64,000 nt of DNA from Fragum whitleyi (lineage: Eukaryota > Mollusca > Bivalvia > Cardiida > Cardiidae): positions 88,502,132-88,566,131 of the forward strand of contig OX411544.1 in the NCBI GenBank assembly GCA_948146395.1, in the 5' to 3' direction. Positions 23,301-35,300 of the stretch are shown here, piece by piece. Position 1 is the first letter of the stretch, and each line of letters starts with the position of its first letter. The notes beneath the pieces were generated by a model. That model did no database searches and had not been told where the DNA came from. It worked only from the letters and a program-made list of their open reading frames with translations. The position numbers and the translations under genes are program-made.

Positions 23301-26300
23301 CAAACTCACTTACACCATTCTTAATTCTTCTACGAAGCCTGCATGGCCCTCTTTTAATATCCAGAATAGCTTTACGAAACATTCTCTTCTGCACATTTCT
23401 ATCATTTTTCTAAAACATCTGAAATGTTTGGGTTGGTGAATAGCATAGATCACGAGAAAAAATCGAAAAAGAAACAGCATCAATATTTTGGTTTTGATGT
23501 CTTGTCATTTTTTCTCGAATAGTCTATGTTATTAAAATATTCTGTGTCCGTAAAAGTCTCCCAACAAGCTTTAAAAATAACCAATAATTTTCTATTAACG
23601 TCTTATTTAATCTAGCCAGGATTTTCAACTACAGTTTCAGAAAACTAACAGAAAACTTAGTTTATTTAACAGATTTTCAATATTTTTTCACGCTCCCCCG
23701 CCTACGCATACATGTGTTACTATGGTAACGCATTTGTAGGCCGCTTAAGAAAATTCTGCAAAAATAATACTATTCATGAACTCCGCAGCTACTAAACTGA
23801 ACATTCACCAAATTATATACAGAACAAGCCGGAAATGCGAAAGTTATTAGCCCATTTTACGAACTTCTGGATCATCCCTCGTAGATTCCCACTAAAGATA
23901 AAAAGGAAAGGAATTATTCAACCCTTTGCTTTTTAATCCCTGCTTTTTACGTTTCTGTGATTTTATGATTGAGAAAACATTGTGAAAAAAGAAGAAATTG
24001 CTTCTGACAAGCAATTTCTTCTTTTTCCACACTATTTTCTACCCTAATGAATGGTTATTTTTCAAATGAAATCCACTTTAAATTTTCGTCTGCAAAACCT
24101 TTGAATTTGGACAGGTCCAAAATTTTGTAAAACAGGAAAGGGTTAAGCTTTGATAGTGCTGAAATGATCAAACAGAAATAATTTGGGTTGAGTATGTCAC
24201 TGACTGTATTCATTGAAAACCTATTGTAGGTAGTAGAAGACATGTCCTATCCCATGTGAAGAACCACCCAGATTTAAAGGGAAGTTTTGACGCTGAAAAA
24301 GTTGATACTGACGGAAACAACACGCCAGAAACTACTAACACAGAGAAGAGTCCCGTAAAACTTCGTAAAAGTAATATACTGATGATAGGGCCCACAGGAT
24401 CAGGTCTGTAGGATCAATATATACATGATTTAGTGTTTTTGAATCAAAATAATTTGTGTATTTTGTGCATTTTAAAATTCAAACGATGGGCTACATATAT
24501 GCATCTGGAAGGGGGAGGGCAGGGCAGGGAGGGGGATTTAAAGGTTTCTTCCTTATTCACTGCTCTCGAAATTGTAATATATATGATTATAAGATTCAGA
24601 AAAAGGCAAAATTCAAACCACCAGATTGTCATTAAATGACAAAAATGTGTAACTACACCTTTGTTTAAGGTATTTTATCATATTTTTATCATTAGCTCAC
24701 CTGAGCACAATGTGCTCAAGTGAGCTATTGTGATCACCTTTTGTGCGGCATCTGTGCGTCGTCCGTCGTCCGTCAACAATTTCTTTAAATGACATCTCCT
24801 CCTAAACTACTTGGACAATTTTAACCAAACTTGGCAGAAATGTTCCTTGGGTGACCCCCTTTAAGAATTGCTAAAAGAATTGAAATCGGTGAAAAACTCT
24901 GGTTGCTATGGCAACCCAAGTTAAAAATTTAAGAAAATGTTTAAAATTCTTCTTCTTCTGAACAAGCAGCCCTACAGCCTTGAAATTTGGCATGGATGAT
25001 CAGCTCATAGACCTTAATAAAAATAGCTAAAATCATATCTGTTGGGCCACCAGGTGTGGAGCACCAGGGGGGAGGGGGTAGCACTTTGGGTAAATTTTGT
25101 AATCTTTAACCTTTTTCTTCTTCTGAACATGAAGCCCTACAGCCTAAAAATTTTGCATGGATGATCAGCTCATAGACCTTTATAAAAATAGCTAAAATCT
25201 TATCTGTAGGGCCACCAGGTGCAGAGCACTTGGGGGGAGGGGGTAGTACTTCTGTGAAAATTTTGTAATCTTTAACCTTCTTCTTCTTCTGAACCAGGAG
25301 CCCTACAGATTTGAATATTTGCATGGATGATCAGCATATTGACTTTTATAAAAATAGCTAAAATAATGACTGTAGATTCACCAGGTGCGGAGCACCAGGG
25401 GGGAGAGGGTAGTACTTTTGTGAAAATTTTGTAATCTTTAACCTTCTTCTTCTTCTGAACCACAAGCCCTACAGACTTGAAAATTGGCATGGAGGATCAG
25501 CTCATAGACCTTAATAAAAATAGCTAAAATTATGACTGTAATGCCACCAGGTGCGGAGCACCAGGGGGGAGGGGGTAGTACTTTTGTGAAAATTTTGTAA
25601 CTTTAACCTTCATCTTCTAATGAACCAGGAGCCCTACAGACTTCAATATTGGCATGGATGATAAGCATATGGATCTAAAATAAAATAGCTAAAATCATGA
25701 ATGTAGGGCCACCAGATGGGGAGCATAAGGGGGAAGGGGGTAGTACTTTGGATCAATTTTGAAATCTTTAACCTTATTCTTCTCCTGGATCAGGAACCCT
25801 ATAGACTTGAAAATTGTCATTGGTGATCAATATATTGACATAAATGAAAATAGCTAAAATCATGACTGTAGGGTCACCAGGTGCTGAGTATCTTGGGGAG
25901 GGGGTAGTACTTTGGATCATTATTGAAATCATTAAACTTCTTCTAATGAACCAGGAGTCCTACAGACTTGAAAATTGGTATGGATGATCAGCATATGGAC
26001 ATAAATTGAATTAGCTAATCTTGGGGAGGGGGGAGTGCTTTGTTGAGAATTTTGAATCCCTACAGCCTTTATATTTGACATGGATTGATCAACTCATTAA
26101 AGAAAACTTTAAAAGTCACAGACTCAGCCTGTATGGCATAGATTAGCTGATCACAGACCTTTTATGAAAAAAGCTTAAATAAATAATGACCAGGGGAGGA
26201 GCAGAGGGGAGGAGGGAAGGATTATTTCATATGTTATCTGAGTGAAAATCTCTTTTTTTGTGGTTGCATGGACCTACCTAGATAATGAAGCTTTTTTCTC

Positions 26301-29300
26301 AGGTGAGCGGACCTAGGGCCAACGGCCCTCTTGTATAAAAAAAAGTCTTGTAACACAAGTTTAATGTACCATTGCATCTTTTTTAGCTCACCTGAGCACA
26401 AAGTGCTCAAGGTGAGCTATTGGGATCGTAGAATGTCCGTCGTGCGTCGTCAGTCGTGCGTCGTCCGTCGTGCGTCGTGCGTCGTCTACAATTTCTTTCA
26501 ACATCTTCTCCTCCTAAACCAGTGGGCCAATCTTGATGAAACTTGGCAGGGATGTTCCTTGGGTCAAGCTCTACCAAAGTTGTTCAAATAAATGAAATCC
26601 ACCCTTAACTTTCTCTTTACCCTTAACAAAAAGGGTGAAAATATGAAAATCTTTAAAAATCTTTTCCTCTGAAACCAGAAGGCAGACAGCTTTCATATTT
26701 GGTATGTAGCATCATCTAGTGGACCTCTACCAAGTTTGATCATATCAAGACCCTAGGGTCATATTTGGGCTTTGCCTGGGCCCAACCCTTTTTACATAGA
26801 ATCAAACAGCGAAAATCTTTAAAAATCTTCTTCTCTGTAAACAGATGGCAGACAGCTTAATTATTTGGTATGTAGCATCACCTAGTGGGCCTCTACCAAG
26901 TTTGTTCATATCAAGACCCTTGGGTCATATTTGGGCTTTGCACATGTGCATCCCTTTATCTCTTATAAGCACGAAGGGTAAAAAAATGAAAATCTTCAAA
27001 AATCTTCTTCTCTGAAACCAGAAGGCAGACAGCTTTCATATTTGGTATGTAGTATCATCTAGTGGACCTCTACCAAGTTTGTTCATATCAAGACCCTGGG
27101 GTCATGTTTGGGCTTTGCCTGGGCCCAACCCTTTTTGCATTAAATCAAAGAGCGAAAATCTTTTAAAATCTTCTTTAATCAAAACCAGAGTGCACACTGC
27201 TTTCATTTTTGGTATGTAGCATCAGCTTGTGGGCCCCTACCAAATTTGTTCATATCAAGACCCTTGGGTCATATTTGGGCTCCACCCGGGCGCATCCCTT
27301 TCAGCTCATCTGAGCATGATGGTTGAAAATGGGAAAACCTTCAAAAATCTTCTTCTCTGAAACCAGAAGGCAGACAGCTTTCATATTTAGAATGTAGCAT
27401 CATCTTATGGACCTCTTCCAAGTTTTTTCATATCAAGACCCTGGGGTCACTTTTGGGGTCCACCCGGGTGCATCCCTTTTTACATAGAATCAAAGAGCAA
27501 AAAGGCATATCTGTCTTGCTCTTCGCTGAAAATGTTCCATGGTATTGATCTTAGGCAATTATCTTCTTTTTGACATCTGCCTATCTATTTAATGTGATGT
27601 CCCAGGGGTCATAGTGACTCAGGTGAGCGATCTAGGACCATCTTGGTCCTCTTGTTTTAATACCCTCAGATAATGAGTTGAATACCTACCTATAATTTCA
27701 GGTAAAACCTACCTAGTTTCAACTTTAGCTAAATATCTAAATGTGCCATTCTTGGAGTTTGACTGTACATCGCTGACAGCAACTGGATACGAGGGGGAAA
27801 ATGTGGAAACTATATTTGTCCGTCTGCTGCAGAAGGCAAACAATAATGTCAGACGATGTCAACATGGTAGGTATTGTATGCATAGCTCTCTTATGTACTC
27901 ACTCTTATATATACTTTTGAATCATTATAATAGTTTTGATTAATGACCTTCAACCTGTCAGTTAAGAGAAATTGACTTTATCATAGCCCAGAAATGTTTT
28001 GATGAGCTGTGCCTTTTTGAAAAATTTGAGTGATAAACTGTGCAATGATACGTAAAAAAGAAATTTTGATTTTGTCTAAAAATTATGTACTTTAAATCAC
28101 ACTGGAGAACAATGAAATTCATACTGTGAGATAGATTTGTATTTGAGTCTGTGCATGAGATTTCCAACAATTTCAAACATGTGCAAAGCAAAGATTCTGA
28201 CCAGCCTGTGCATCCGCACAGGCACTTCACTTTGCGTTTAGTAGATAGATAAGGTCTCAAAGTATCTGTAGGCCATTAGGTAACTTTATATCATTTTAAA
28301 TTGTTGGAAATGTCACGCACAGGCATATTTTGTTTGATAATTGAAAAAGGAGATTGTGCTTTTGATGATGGGATCTTTGAATATGGTAACTGACCAAAAA
28401 GAACCTCTTAATTGATGTGCTATCTGAAGATAAATAGTTTCTGTATTAAAGAAGTGAGAACATAAATAGAAGGGTTAATGCAGAAAATTTGTTGCCTGTT
28501 TATTTTGACATTAAACTTCTAACAATTTAATTTAAGTTGAGTCCATCAGAATTTGGGCATTCTGATTGGGTAAATTAATTTGGTTTTGTCTATCATTTAA
28601 AACAATTTTGAAATTGCAGCTATTTGTAAGCGTCCCAAGAAAATGGTTCCATTAGAAATATGTTTCTTTTTTAACAAATCTTTACATTTTTGCTTCTTGA
28701 TAGATGAAGAGAATATTTGATAGTTTCATGGAGGAATTTAACTAAAAGACTAATCACACTCATGTATGAATCCCTTCACTTATTCATACAGTGTCATTAG
28801 GTTTTTAGTTTCATACCTCAATGAAATCAATAAATAATCTCTTCATCTCATAAATGATGTAAGTAAGTTTTGCAATCCTTCTTCTTGTAGGTATACTATA
28901 ACTAGATGAAGTAGTCAATTAAGTCAGATCTATTATTAAGACTCCTTACTTTGAGCTTGAACTCCTTGAATTCATAGGTTGGGAGTCCAATAGACCCCTT
29001 ACTCATAAAAGTTATTGTCTATCCCTGAAGTCTGCTGCAATGAGACTGAGTTTTTGCCAAGGGAGTTACTACCATTACACACATTCAGCAAGTGGGTGTT
29101 AGAAATAAATCCTCTTTAAAAAATATCATTCATGAATGATCATAACATCGAAACTACAGCTTATTCAAGCTGTAGTTACGATGTTTTGATTATTCAGGAA
29201 TGCCCAAATCTTAATGTTGAAAAGGAGTGCGGATTGTACAATTATCTTTTGTCACAGTCCACATATAGCCTTTATCCTATATATTCTATGTTTGTCGCCT

Positions 29301-32300
29301 ACAGAGTGTGTATAAATTACAAAATCCTAGTAAATCCTATGCAGTTTGTCAATTTTACACAGAAATCTAATGATACGGCAAATATACTGTATTTTGTAGG
29401 TATAGTATATCTAGATGAAGTAGATAAACTGGCCAGATCTAAAATGATTCAGGGTAAAGATGTGGGTGGGGAAGCTGTACAGCAGGCCTTGTTGAAGGTT
29501 TTAGAGGGAACAGTTGTCGACGTACAGGACCAGTTTGTCAAGTTTATACAGAAATCTATTGATACAACAAATATACTGTTTATAGCATCAGGAGCTTTTA
29601 GTGGTCTACATAATGTAGTTGATAAACGGAATAAAAAGGTTTGTACAGTGTTTATGTTTAGATCATTTTATGCTCAGTTGGTTTTGTAGAAACTGGGGGT
29701 TTTAGGATGTTGCCTTGTGATCTTTGTATTCATTTATTCATTAATTGTTAAATGTTTGTTAATAGCTTGATATTTTTTCAAGTATTCTCTCTCGGAATAA
29801 ATGTATTATTCTTAATACAACGAAAATCACATACATGTACTATCTAAAGAATATCATTTTCTAAATGCAGAAGACCATTGTTTACAAGTACATGAGCACA
29901 AATGTGCTTCACGTTTGATATTTAAACCCTTGTCATGCTGAAGCCAAAATATTCCTGCCTCTGCAGTAGCTAAGAAGCAATAGACAAACATTAGTTGGGA
30001 CATATGTGCAGTCTGATCTTTGTCTGTACCACCTGTTTTTCCTCTTTTGAAACCAGAAAAGCTTAAAATTTTGATTTTCAAAATGAATACCCACTCACAT
30101 ACAGTGTGTGCATCCAGTGCTTTTAGCACTTTGATTTTGTAACAATTTTACTAGGATTTTTTATGCAGTCTGAGGACAAGGGTTAAAAGATTCTTGCAAC
30201 ATATTTTATGCCCCGCTTCAAAGAAGAGGGGGTATATAGCTTTGCACTTGTGGGTCGGTCGGTAGGTTGGTCTGGCGGTTTGTCCTTCCTTAGACCATAT
30301 TTTGTCCGGAGCATATCTATAAAAGTATGCAAGCTAGAATCAACAAACTTCACGGGTGGATAGACCTCATTGAGGAGAACTACAGTGCACAAGAACCATA
30401 ACTCTGTTAATCATATTATCTGAGATACTGCCCTTTGTTGATTGACAAAGAATAGGCAATTTGATATGCTTTTATGGGTGGCGTAAATGTTCTATAAACA
30501 TCTCTAGTTTATCTTAATGTTCCTATCTGTTTTTCAGCATGTTGGATTCGGTGCTCCTTTGTTAGACAGTGAAGAATTATCTCTGAGTGACAATGTAGAC
30601 TTTTTAGGGCTATCACAAAATAATTCTAAAAATAGACTTCATGAGCGTAAACTCAGTGACATTCAGGAAGCAGACATTATTAAATTTGGATTTTTACCAG
30701 AGTTTGTAGGGCGTATTCCCAAAGTAGTGCTAACTGACCCTCTGACTGAACCTGATTTAATACGAATATTGACGGTACCAAATAATGCCCTGGTGAAACA
30801 GTATAAACTGTTGTTTTCTATGAGTGATGTAAGTAAACCGATGAAGGGATAATTGCTTGTTTCATTGTTAGATCAATTTTTACAGTATCTCCTATGAAAA
30901 GCTCCGGGAAGCTAAACATTACATGGTCAGGGAGCCTATTTTCAGTATGCATTTTCTGATGTTTGGGCCCTTTTCCCTTTAATTTGAGGTAAATTTCCTC
31001 TAAACAATCATATAGATGATTGTTTAGAGGAAATATATCTCAAATTAGAAAAAGAAGTCTCAAAAGAAGTACATGTACCTAAAATTTAGGCATTTGAATT
31101 GGTTTTTCATAGTAAAAAAAATGTAGAGGTGCTACTATTAGGGAGGGCCCTATTATTAGAGGAAATATGGGATCTCTATTTAATGCCATCAAATGTTTAT
31201 CTTATTAAATACACCTATATTATTGGATTTTCTTGAAACTATTGCAAAATGATTGCACTAAATGCAATCAAATATTCATCTGACCAAATCTACAAATATT
31301 GTCAGATTCTCTTGAAACTTTCATGAAATAATGGGAGGTCATAACAATGGTCACTTTAACAACTGTGGATAATCCTTCAGAAAACATGGGAAAAGGGGTC
31401 TTAAAAAATTTATGTGCGATCTTGTAAACTCAATAGAGTCCACATAAATCAATAGCTTCTCTTGAAACCTTCACTGGATAATTGTAAGGTCATCATTTTT
31501 GAAATAATCATTTTTGAAAATGAGGCAATCCATCAAAAACACGTGAAATTGGGTCTTGTTAAACATCACTAAGTGCAATCTTGCTTATGTGATACAGTAA
31601 ACATTTTTAGTGTACTTTCTTGATTCTCACATAGCTTGCCTTATCTTTCATAACAAACAGTCATCAGAGATAGCCTTGTCCTACACATGTGTGGGGTCAT
31701 ATTTTATCTTATAACTATACAAATATCTGTGAGATAACCCCCTGTGTGATATTTTTTTTTTTTTTTTTGATATCACATGAATATTTTTTTAACAATGTCA
31801 TAATGCAATTATTTGAAGAAACTTGCATATCAGTTAGAAACACCGACGATTGTATGAAAAAATATCTAACTTGATTGTGGGAATTGATAATTGTCTCAAC
31901 AGAGCCTCGACAATTATCAATGCTCCCAACCTCGCTAGATAATTTGTTTCATACAAAACACTAAGAACATATTACATATTTAAATGATATCATCATAACA
32001 TCATCTAACACATATGTTTTCAGTATTTCTATCATCTGGGCATTCAAAAAATTTGTTTCTAAGGTCAAAACAAAACTGTTATTCTTAACCTCTTCTAGAA
32101 TAGAAAAGTTATTAAGTGAGCCCTGAAGAGTTAGACCCTATCAAGATCAGTTTGTCTCAAACAAAATGTCATGATAGATCCTACATCTGTGACTGAAAAA
32201 ATAACTTAAGCTATATTCTCAAAAGTGGCAAAGCAGTGAGTCGAAAATGTATATTGATTTGTTCATTGTATGAGAAATTTATCAATGTAACATGAAAAAA

Positions 32301-35300
32301 CATTTGTATTTTGTAAAATTTGATTTTATCAAGAAAAAAAGTATAGATTTAAATTTTCTGTTAGCCCCCCCTCTACAGGGTTTGGGATACTTTTTTTAGC
32401 TCACCTGAGCACAAAGTGCTCAAGGTGAGCTTTTGGGATCGTAGAATGTCCGTCGTCCGTCGTCAGTCGTGCGTCGTCCGTCGTCCACAATTTCTTTAAA
32501 CATCTTCTCCTCCTAAACCAGAGGGCCAATCTTGATGAAACTTGGCAGGGATGTTCCTTTGGTCAAGCTCTACCAAAGTTGTTCAAATAAATGAAATCCA
32601 CCCTTAACTTTCCCTTTACCCTTAACAAAAAGGGTGAAAATATGAAAATCTTTAAAAATCTTCTTCTCTGAAACCAGAAGGCAGACAGCTTTCATATTTG
32701 GTATATAGCATCATCTAGTGGACCTCTACCAAGTTTGTTCATATCAAGACCCTGGGGTCATATTTTGGCTTTGCCCAGGCCCAACCCTTTTTACAAAGAA
32801 TCAAAGAGCGAAAATCTTTAAAAATCTTCTTCTCTGTAACCAGATGGCAGACAGCTTAAATATTTGGTGTGTAGCATCACCTAGTGGGCCTCTACCAAGT
32901 TTGTTCATAACAAGACCCTTGGGTCATATTTGGGCTTTGCACGGGTGCATCCCTTTGTCTCTTATGAGCACGAAGGGTAAAAAAATGAAAATCTTCAAAA
33001 ATCTTCTTCTATGAAACCAGAAGGCAGACAGCTTTCATATTTGGTATGTAGCATCATCTAGTGGACCTCTACCAAGTTTGTTCATATCAAGACCCTGGGA
33101 TCATATTTGGGCTCCACCCGGGCGCAACCCTTTTTACATAGAATCAAAGAGCGAAAATCTTTTAAAATCTTCTTTAATCGAAACCAGAGGGCACACTGCT
33201 TTCATTTTTGGTATGTAGCATCCTCTTGTGGGCCCCTACCAATTTTTTTCATATCAAGACTCTTGGGTTAAATTTGGGCTCCACCCGGGCGCATCCCTTT
33301 CAGCTCATCTGAGCATGATGGGTGAAAATGGGAAAACCTTCAAAAATCGTCTTCTCTGAAACCAGAAGGCAGACAGCTTTCATATTTAGAATGTAGCATC
33401 ATCGTATGGACCTCTTCCTAGTTTGTTCATAATAAGACCCTGGGGTCACTTTTGGGGTCCACCTGGGTGCATCCCTTTTTACATAGAATCAAAGAGCAAA
33501 AAGGCACATCTGTCTTGCTCTTCGCTAAAAATGTTCCATGGTATTGATCTTAGGCAATTATCTTCTTTTTGACATCTGCTTATCTAATTTATGTGATGTC
33601 CCAGGGCTCATAGAGACTCAGGTGAGCGATCTAGGACCATCTTGGTCCTCTTGTTTTTAAAAAGATTCACAATTTGCTATTATGAAAGCATACTGTAAAC
33701 GGCTTTATATTGGCGGTGTCCACATTTGGCGGTTTTTCGATTACGATTTATTGGTGGTGATTTATTTTGGCGCATCTTACTTAAACGCCAAAATTAAATG
33801 CTTTATCTATATTTTACATTCTTCTTACGTTTAAAACAACGTAAGTAAAAGAAAGACAATTTCTAGAGTAGTGTCAACTTTCTACAAACTTAACAATAGT
33901 TTGTTTTTACACCTTTTGTTATAGTTATAACACGTGTATAAGTTTTTCACATTTTTTCGCTGTGATTACATTACAATGTATCAACCAACTTGGATCTGGA
34001 ATCTTGAAATTGAGGGATCAGTGCAATACTATTGTAAGTGACTATGATTTATGGGCACTTACAATAGTATTTCGATGATACTGCGAAATGTCAACGTTGT
34101 AAGCGTAATGATAAGTATGGTCTGCATATCTTTAATATTTATTTTATTAACGTTGACTAAAAATAAAGAGATTTCATATCTACCATAATAAAGAAATTTC
34201 GTATTTGATAATGACAAATATTGGCGGTGGATTAATTTTGGCGGATTTTAGATTGACCGCCAATATAGCCAAAATAAAACGACCGCCAAAATTACCCCGT
34301 TTACAGTAGCTGGTGTACTGCATAAACAACGATTTATCATTGTCTTAATTGTAATCTGCAATAACAGCTTTGGTTATATTTGATATGTTTTCAGGTTGAT
34401 TTACAGTTTACAGAAGATGCTCTATCAGCAATAGCCAAAAGTGCCTGTAAGAAAGGCACTGGTGCTAGAGGGCTGAAGGCAGAAATGGTAAGAAATTGAG
34501 TCTATATGATTATCAAGTTCACAAAATTTTATCCTCTATGTAAAAAATCTTGGACGGATTAGCCCATTGTCCACTCTTCAGTGGTCAAGTTTTGAAATGA
34601 AAGGTTGTTCGGTATGGCTTAAAATACGCTCTATTGATGGCACAGTGCAAAACAGTTGTAACTGCCATTATGTTTATAGGCAGTTACAGCTGATTTGTGC
34701 TGAGTCATCGCAATACTTTCATGACAAATAATTTGATTCCTCAAAGGAAAGATGTTGGGTAGGTTATTTTAGCCTTAGTAATCTGTGAGTGCAACCCTCT
34801 ACTTGTCTATAGATTTGAAAATGTAATAAACTTTATCAATTTTAGCTCTCCTGAGCACAGCATGCTCAGGTTGAGCTTTTGTGATCAACAGTTGTCTGTC
34901 ATGCGTCATCTTCTTCTCAGTAACCAATGGGTAGATTTCAACCAAACTTGGCAGGAATTTTCCTTGGATGACAATTCTCAAAGCTTGTTTTTTGAAATTT
35001 TGATTGACCATAAAATGGGGCAGTTTTTCATTTTAATCCTTTAATGTCTTTCTCTTCCAAATCAATCGGGCAATTTCAATTAAAATCTGCATGAATGTTC
35101 CTTTGATATGCGAAATTCTGTTCGGTCTATTTATATGGATGTAGAAAGGTGAGGCCTTTTACTATGAAATCTGTTAACATAATCACCTCCTAAACCTAAT
35201 ACTATTTGAAGTGAAACTTTGCCAGAAAGTATCTTTGATTATCCTTTTCGAAAAAAAGTTGTGCCATTCTGATTTTGCCATAAATATGGGCATGGCAGGG

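Noticed and set aside
25106..25490. Two similar 72-codon frames on the minus strand
   Set aside because: They repeat because the DNA is a tandem repeat inside an AGCTC element; proline runs come from the G-rich repeat motif.
29132..29689. 185-codon single-exon ClpX fragment gene
   Set aside because: It is an open frame reading from the decayed duplicate through the acceptor into exon 6; the spliced model explains the conserved part.
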